From: an uncultured Lachnospiraceae bacterium
GTDB taxonomy: Bacteria; Bacillota; Clostridia; Lachnospirales; Lachnospiraceae
DNA: 10,120 nucleotides
Assembly: GCA_947068385.1 (NCBI GenBank)
Contig: CAMTBF010000091.1
Coordinates: 1-10,120, forward strand
Reading direction: 5' to 3'
Positions within the stretch are counted from its first letter, which is position 1. Every line of letters starts with the position of its first letter. Below the pieces are notes generated by a model, which saw only the letters and a list, made by a program, of their open reading frames with translations, made no database searches and was not told the origin of the DNA. The translations under genes were made by a program, and so were the position numbers. Positions 6,499 through 10,120 of the stretch are shown here, in pieces.

Positions 6499-7359
6499 CT
6501 CAGCCGTTTTTATGCCATATTGAGCCTCGATCCAGGTGTGGGCCAGGGAAATCCAGGAAGCGCACTCCTCCTGGATGGCAGTGCCACCCTGCCCCTGGGT
6601 GAGCTGGTTGGCAAGGGACAGCCCGTGGCCGCCCACGGGGTACACATGGAGCTCCGAGGGCACCCTTGCCCGGCACATCCCGTTCACGAACATCACCGAA
6701 TTCTCCACCGGCACACAGTCGTCCGTATAGGTGTGCCAGAGGAACGCGGGCGGCGTGTCGCCGCTCACCTGGTTCTCCAGGGACAGCGCCTCCCTTGCGG
6801 GAGCCCCCAGCAGGGCGGAGATTTCCGCCTCGCTGTCCCCAATCAGATTGTCGAAGGAGCCCCTGTGGGCGAACTCTCCGGAGGTGATGACGGGATAGCA
6901 CAGGATCAGGCCGTCGGGCCTCCACTGCCTGCGGTCGCCCCCTTCCGCGCCCAAAGCCTCCGCCAGGAAATCCCTGTTCCAGAACACGCCCAGGGACGCC
7001 ACCAGATGGCCTCCGGCGGAGCAGCCCAGCACGATGATCTGCTCGGGGTTCACATGCCACTCCTGCGCATGCTCCCTGACCAGGGCCACGCTCCAGGCCA
7101 GCTCGCTCAGGGCCATGGGGAATACCACGGGGGCCACGGAGTAGCGCAGCACGGCCGCGTGGTAGCCCATGGCGAGGAACTGCAGGGCCAGGGGCTCCGC
7201 CTCCCGGTCCGATGTGAATTCATAGCCGCCTCCCGGGCAGACCAGCACCAGGGGCCTGGACGCGATGCCGATCTCCGCGGAGTCGTCCTGAATGTAGGTG
7301 ACCAGCTTGGCGTAGGGCTGGGAACCAGGCAGTTCTATTTTGTAGGTTTCGTTTTTCAT
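6487..7359 (-). CDS. Alpha/beta-hydrolase fold esterase (acetyl-xylan-esterase-like)
   Basis: This is a 290-residue cytoplasmic serine hydrolase with no signal peptide. The oxyanion-hole segment reads VLVCPGGGYEF (38-48), equivalent to HGGG in hormone-sensitive-lipase relatives. The nucleophile elbow is GCSAGGH (112-118, Ser114). The acid is Asp213 or Asp214 (YTDDCVPVENS), and the base is His245 (VGGHGLSLA). Such enzymes in Clostridia usually deacetylate imported sugars or cleave small esters; the real substrate cannot be read from the sequence. The gene begins 66 bases after the proS stop with an AAGGAGAGG ribosome binding site. I see no terminator in between, so it is probably co-transcribed with proS and exposed to the same T-box control. 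Confidence 0.87.
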   Translation of the reverse strand: MKNETYKIELPGSQPYAKLVTYIQDDSAEIGIASRPLVLVCPGGGYEFTSDREAEPLALQFLAMGYHAAVLRYSVAPVVFPMALSELAWSVALVREHAQEWHVNPEQIIVLGCSAGGHLVASLGVFWNRDFLAEALGAEGGDRRQWRPDGLILCYPVITSGEFAHRGSFDNLIGDSEAEISALLGAPAREALSLENQVSGDTPPAFLWHTYTDDCVPVENSVMFVNGMCRARVPSELHVYPVGGHGLSLANQLTQGQGGTAIQEECASWISLAHTWIEAQYGIKTAEASA

Positions 7360-7425
7360 ATTCGCTTCCTCTCCTTCATTCGTCTCCCAAATCAGTATCC
7401 GGCGGCGCTCCGGGCAGGCAGTCCC

Positions 7426-8859
7426 TTAATAGGCCCGGCCCCAGTATACCATCTTTTTGGCCGGTTTTCCACAGCATACGCAGGTGTCCGCGATATGCTC
7501 CTGCTCAAAGGGCATGCAGCGGCTGGTGACGCTCAGTTTCTCTTTGATTGCGTTCTCGCATGCCTCGTCCCCGCACCACATGGCCTTGACGAAGCCGGAC
7601 TTCTCGTTGAAGATCCTCTCGAACTCCTCCATGCTGGCGGCGGTGAAGGTGTTCTCCTCCCTGTGGGCCCTGGCCCGCTCCAGCATCTCCCGCTGGATGG
7701 TTTCCAGCAGCTCGCCGACCCTTGCCTCCAGCTCGTCTATGTTTGCCTCGATCTTCTCACGGGTGTCCCTGCGGACGAGGACGCACTTTCCGGCCTCTAT
7801 GTCCTTGGGGCCGATCTCGATGCGGACAGGGTAACCCCGCATCTCCGCCTCGGCGAACTTCCAGCCCGGGCTCTTGTCCGTGTCGTCCACCTTCACCCGG
7901 AAGCCGCCTTTCAGCCTGTCCCGGAGCTCGTAGGCTTTGTCCAACACCCCTTCCTTCTTCTGCTGGATGGGCACGATGCACACCTGCACGGGGGCTACCT
8001 TGGGCGGCATCACCAGGCCCTCGTTGTCGCCGTGCACCATGATGATGGCGCCGATCAGGCGGGTGGTCATGCCCCAGGAGGTCTGGTGGACGTATTTCAA
8101 GGTGTTGTCCTTGTCGGCGAACTGGATGCCGAAGGCCTTGGCGAAGCCGTCGCCAAAGTTGTGGCTGGTGCCGGACTGCAGGGCCTTGCCGTCATGCATC
8201 AGGGCCTCGATGGTGTAGGTGGCGATGGCTCCGGCGAATTTCTCCTTGTCGGTCTTGCGGCCTTTTATCACCGGTATGGCCAGCACCTCCTCGCAGAAGT
8301 CCGCGTACACGTTCAGCATCTGGATGGTCCTCTCCTGGGCCTCCTCTTCGGTGGCGTGGGCGGTGTGGCCCTCCTGCCAGAGGAATTCCCGGGAGCGCAG
8401 GAAGGGCCTGGTCTCCTTCTCCCAGCGCACTACCGAGCACCACTGGTTGTAGACCTTGGGGAGGTCCCGGTAGGAGTGGACGTCGTTTTTATAGAAATCG
8501 CAGAACAGGGTCTCCGAGGTGGGGCGGACGCATAACCGCTCCTGCAGGGGCTGCAAGCCGCCGTGGGTCACCCAGGCCACCTCCGGGGCGAAGCCCTCTA
8601 CGTGGTCTTTTTCCTTCTGCAGCAGGGACTCCGGGATGAACATGGGGAGGTAGACGTTCTCCACCCCTGTAGCCTTGAAGCGCTCGTCCAGCTGCTTCTG
8701 GATCAGCTCCCAGATTGCATAGCCCGCGGGCTTGATCACCATGCAGCCCTTTACGGAGGTGTAGTCAATCAGCTCCGCTTTCTTTACTACGTCCGTGTAC
8801 CATTGGGCGAAATCCACGTCCATGGACGTGATTTCTTCTACCATTTTTTTGTCTGCCAT
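7426..8859 (-). CDS. proS: Prolyl-tRNA synthetase, short archaeal/eukaryote-like form with C-terminal zinc domain
   Basis: ProS charges tRNA-Pro with proline in the cytoplasm. At 477 residues this is the short class II form without the inserted editing domain of E. coli-type ProS. Recognisable parts are motif 1 (about 47-76, ending VYLPMFIP), the RPTSET segment (112-117), motif 2 (about 140-165, [20 protein letters not shown] read in pieces), the HQTSWG proline-pocket region (259-263) and motif 3 (about 264-285). The C-terminal domain has Cys429, Cys434, Cys460 and Cys463 as likely zinc ligands and ends in the terminal Tyr477 (WGRAY) usual for this type. The ATG at 8859 follows an AGGAGGAG ribosome binding site. 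Expression is controlled by a T-box leader beginning about 560 bases upstream. Confidence 0.98.
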   Translation of the reverse strand: MADKKMVEEITSMDVDFAQWYTDVVKKAELIDYTSVKGCMVIKPAGYAIWELIQKQLDERFKATGVENVYLPMFIPESLLQKEKDHVEGFAPEVAWVTHGGLQPLQERLCVRPTSETLFCDFYKNDVHSYRDLPKVYNQWCSVVRWEKETRPFLRSREFLWQEGHTAHATEEEAQERTIQMLNVYADFCEEVLAIPVIKGRKTDKEKFAGAIATYTIEALMHDGKALQSGTSHNFGDGFAKAFGIQFADKDNTLKYVHQTSWGMTTRLIGAIIMVHGDNEGLVMPPKVAPVQVCIVPIQQKKEGVLDKAYELRDRLKGGFRVKVDDTDKSPGWKFAEAEMRGYPVRIEIGPKDIEAGKCVLVRRDTREKIEANIDELEARVGELLETIQREMLERARAHREENTFTAASMEEFERIFNEKSGFVKAMWCGDEACENAIKEKLSVTSRCMPFEQEHIADTCVCCGKPAKKMVYWGRAY

Positions 8860-8872
8860 TTTGCTCCTCCTA

Positions 8873-8979
8873 TTCCAGTTCCGTAGCAGCCCATACAGTA
8901 CCAGGGCATGGCAGAAAACTTTCGGCTGCTAAGTACATGCATCCGTAAATTTTCTGGGCACTGTATGGGCTTCTACTGT
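8873..8979 (-). repeat. Tandem structured unit, copy A (proximal to proS)
   Basis: This is a 107-base unit in the 5' UTR of proS, directly before its ribosome binding site, and about 85% identical to the adjacent copy B by hand alignment. In the proS-sense RNA it folds into one long hairpin. The outer stem uses GCCCAUACAGU with ACUGUAUGGGC, the inner stem CAGAAAAUUU with AAGUUUUCUG, and the apical stem CGG-A-UGC with GCA-G-CCG around a loop AUGUACUUA. It ends with AACUGGAA next to AGGAGG. Function is unknown. It lies after the T-box terminator, so it would be present only in transcripts that escaped termination. Confidence 0.75.
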
Positions 8980-9087
8980 TTCCAGTTCCGTAGCAGCCCC
9001 ATCCAGTACCAGGGCACGGCAGAGAATTTCCGGCCGCTAAGTGATGCGTCCGTAAATCCTCTGGGCACTGGACGGGGCTGCTACTGT
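8980..9087 (-). repeat. Tandem structured unit, copy B (distal to proS)
   Basis: This is a 108-base second copy, flanked like copy A by TTCCAGTT (8873, 8980 and again 9088 on the plus strand). It keeps the same fold. The outer stem is perfect through GUAGCAGCCCC, the inner stem is CAGAGGAUUU with AAAUUCUCUG, and the apical stem is CGG-A-CGC with GCG-G-CCG around AUCACUUA. Several differences from copy A are paired changes that preserve the helix. It begins about 37 bases downstream of the T-box terminator. Confidence 0.75.
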
Positions 9088-9123
9088 TTCCAGTTACAAG
9101 ACTCTTCGGGATGTCGCCGCATA

Positions 9124-9166
9124 GAAAAAGCCGGACTTCCATCCCCTAAGGGACCGAAAATCCGGC
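9124..9166 (-). terminator. Regulated intrinsic terminator of the T-box leader
   Basis: On the minus strand GCCGGA (9161-9166) pairs with TCCGGC (9130-9135), with GGTCCC/GGGGAT further inside, and TTTTTC follows at 9124-9129. The left arm overlaps the end of the T-box sequence. The stem is therefore mutually exclusive with the antiterminator, as expected for this class. Confidence 0.9.
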
Positions 9167-9417
9167 GGTACCACCCTAATTGACGCAGATGCGCCCATCT
9201 CTCATGCCTTTAACGCAGGCCTGCGCCACGCTTTCGCCTGCTGCGGGGTTTTGTCCTCCCGCAGGCCTCGCGCGAAGCTCCGAGGCAGGTTCCAGACCTT
9301 ACGCATAAGGGCCTCCCAGCCGCATCTGCCGCCGCCTTCCGCCGACAGTCCTTGCCACGCCCTCTCTCTGGAATGCTTCCGAATCTGTACTATCCCTCTT
9401 CACAGCCACTCTATATG
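9124..9417 (-). promoter_or_regulatory. T-box riboswitch controlling proS (proline specifier CCU)
   Basis: T-box leaders bind uncharged tRNA and allow transcription only when the cognate amino acid is scarce. The T-box sequence AGGGTGGTACCGCC is exact (9164-9177, minus strand). The GA-rich stem I motif CCAGAGAGAGG lies at 9361-9371. A stem III-like hairpin AGATG-GGCG-CATCT is at 9187-9200. In the specifier loop GGAACCTGCCTCGGAGC, the codon after GAA is CCT (9287-9289), proline, which matches the downstream gene. The antiterminator/terminator pair follows directly. The leader starts about 7 bases after a strong promoter. Confidence 0.95.
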
Positions 9418-9423
9418 GATAGG

Positions 9424-9453
9424 ATTATAGTGCAGGTAATGGGGGTTTGTCAA
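9424..9453 (-). promoter_or_regulatory. Sigma-A promoter of the proS T-box transcript
   Basis: On the minus strand a perfect TTGACA (9448-9453) and a perfect TATAAT (9424-9429) are separated by 18 bases. This is close to consensus and fits a gene controlled by transcription attenuation, not initiation. The -35 box lies only 16 bases past the stop codon of the upstream gene. Confidence 0.88.
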
Positions 9454-9468
9454 GGAGAAAATGGGGCA

Positions 9469-9981
9469 TTAATGCTCTTTCACCCTATCCCCCTGCTGTT
9501 CCACAAAGCTGAATGCTTTCGGCGGCCTCTTTGTCCACAGCTTTGAAACATCAAATTTGTGCCTCTTCAGCGCCAATCGGAATTCCACTTCCTTCATCCG
9601 GTTGACTGCGCTTTTGAATTCGCTGACATTTTCGCTCTTTGTTAACTCCTGCGCTTTGCCCACATCCGTGCAGCGTTCAATCTCATCCTCAAAATCCAGG
9701 ACCTGCGCTATGGTTATCACTTCAACGTGGAAACTCAGCGAATGCAACAGCTCTATGTTCTTTTTCAATATCGCCGTTTCTCCCTTATCTGTGTCAAAGA
9801 CAAGCACAACACTGCTTCCAGGCTGGAAGTTCATCAATTTATTGGGCTTCAGCGTTCTCTGTATCACATTGAATCTTTCTACCTTTCCGGGATGAATCAG
9901 TGCCGGCTTCTCTTTCAATGCCTTTAGAAGTTTTTCCTCGCACTCCCCCTCTGCCAGGTAATAGAACCGCCTGTTATCCAT
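9469..9981 (-). CDS. Small protein with TOPRIM-like acidic motifs, possible nuclease partner of an upstream ATPase
   Basis: I do not recognise the family with certainty. The ~170-residue protein opens with a beta strand and RFYYLAEGECEEKLLKALK, resembling the TOPRIM strand-1 glutamate motif (Glu11 when counted from the ATG). The hydrophobic strand SSVVLVFDTDKGET then supplies a DxD pair (Asp63, Asp65), followed by a helix and a second strand (FHVEVITIAQVLDFEDEIE). This is the layout of compact TOPRIM or RloB-like nucleases that accompany AAA ATPases in defence loci. The C-terminal third is Lys/Arg-rich. The ATG at 9981 overlaps the upstream TGA by one base (TGATG). A GTG at 9984 is an alternative start and is better spaced from GGAGG (7 bases against 10). 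GC content is markedly lower than in neighbouring genes, suggesting transfer. Function is inferred. Confidence 0.7.
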   Translation of the reverse strand: MDNRRFYYLAEGECEEKLLKALKEKPALIHPGKVERFNVIQRTLKPNKLMNFQPGSSVVLVFDTDKGETAILKKNIELLHSLSFHVEVITIAQVLDFEDEIERCTDVGKAQELTKSENVSEFKSAVNRMKEVEFRLALKRHKFDVSKLWTKRPPKAFSFVEQQGDRVKEH

Positions 9982-10120
9982 CACGCATCCACCTCCAAAT
10001 CATCCAGGAGGGAATCGTCCGGCAGAGAGCCGAACATGTCGTTCTCCATAGCGCACTTCACGGAATCCGTATGCCCTGCTGCCTTATCGCCTTTCATGGT
10101 CTTAATATCTTTGTGCGTGA
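9981..10120 (-). CDS. C-terminal tail of an unidentified protein, coupled to the TOPRIM-like gene (cut by window edge)
   Basis: One open frame runs from the window edge to the TGA at 9981-9983. It gives 45 residues, including THKDIKTMKGDKAAGHTDS and ending SLPDDSLLDDLEVDA. The acidic tail carries no diagnostic motif. The gene overlaps the next one by a single base (TGATG) with a GGAGG site inside its last codons, so the two are translationally coupled and probably form a functional pair. By analogy with TOPRIM-containing two-gene systems the missing part could be an AAA-family ATPase, but nothing in this fragment proves it. Confidence 0.65.
   Translation of the reverse strand, partial: THKDIKTMKGDKAAGHTDSVKCAMENDMFGSLPDDSLLDDLEVDA

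Noticed and set aside
6520..8535. A 671-codon open frame on the plus strand
   Set aside because: It is fully antisense to proS and the hydrolase, both of which have intact motifs; long antisense frames are expected at this GC content and codon bias.
8873..9095. A CRISPR array, suggested by repeated TTCCAGTT at a regular ~107-base period
   Set aside because: The whole unit is repeated, not a short repeat with unique spacers; there are only two copies and no cas genes.
8870..9142. A 90-codon open frame on the minus strand across the tandem repeats
   Set aside because: It merely translates the structured repeat, ends at the proS ribosome binding site, starts inside the T-box terminator region and resembles no protein.
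9466..9475. GCATTAATGC palindrome at the end of the TOPRIM-like gene as a terminator
   Set aside because: It has no room for a loop, only a weak ATTTTCT follows, and it overlaps the stop codon; it is probably chance.
1..10120. Insertion sequences, prophage genes, tRNA or rRNA genes
   Set aside because: No transposase, integrase, tRNA-like cloverleaf or rRNA sequence was recognised on either strand.

Overview
This window looks like chromosomal DNA from a GC-rich member of the Clostridia, most likely a Lachnospiraceae-type gut Firmicute. That is an inference. It rests on a T-box-controlled short-form prolyl-tRNA synthetase with a C-terminal zinc domain, a LytTR/DUF3021 regulator pair beside an ABC exporter, strong AGGAGG-type ribosome binding sites and sigma-A-like promoters.

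Layout from left to right. Positions 1-814 (minus strand) hold the N-terminal 36 codons of a thioredoxin with a WCNPC active site, preceded by trmB (tRNA m7G46 methyltransferase). Positions 884-3723 (minus) are a compact four-gene operon, in transcription order ABC ATPase, ABC-2 permease, LytTR DNA-binding protein and DUF3021 membrane protein. This is a self-contained transporter-plus-regulator module. Its upstream region carries a tandem imperfect repeat with a 21-bp period, which is the expected shape of a LytTR binding site. On the other side of that divergent region, 3932-5404 (plus) encodes a secreted, membrane-anchored D,D-carboxypeptidase. It converges on a DEDDh exonuclease gene (5406-6431, minus). 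The two stop codons are one base apart and both lie inside a single hairpin.

Positions 6487-9453 (minus) form a proS unit: a strong promoter, a T-box leader with a CCU (proline) specifier, a terminator, then two tandem 107/108-base units, then proS and an alpha/beta hydrolase. Each tandem unit folds into a long hairpin. The copies differ by compensatory changes, and the remaining mispairs are mostly G-U wobbles only in the proS-sense RNA. This is the least explained structure in the window.

The right end (9469-10120, minus) is compositionally different: about 47% GC by hand count over 9481-9840, against 58% and 68% in two sampled 60-base lines elsewhere. It holds the tail of an unidentified gene, translationally coupled to a small protein with TOPRIM-like acidic motifs. 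The pair could be the end of an OLD/PARIS-like defence cassette, but the left partner is cut off by the window edge.
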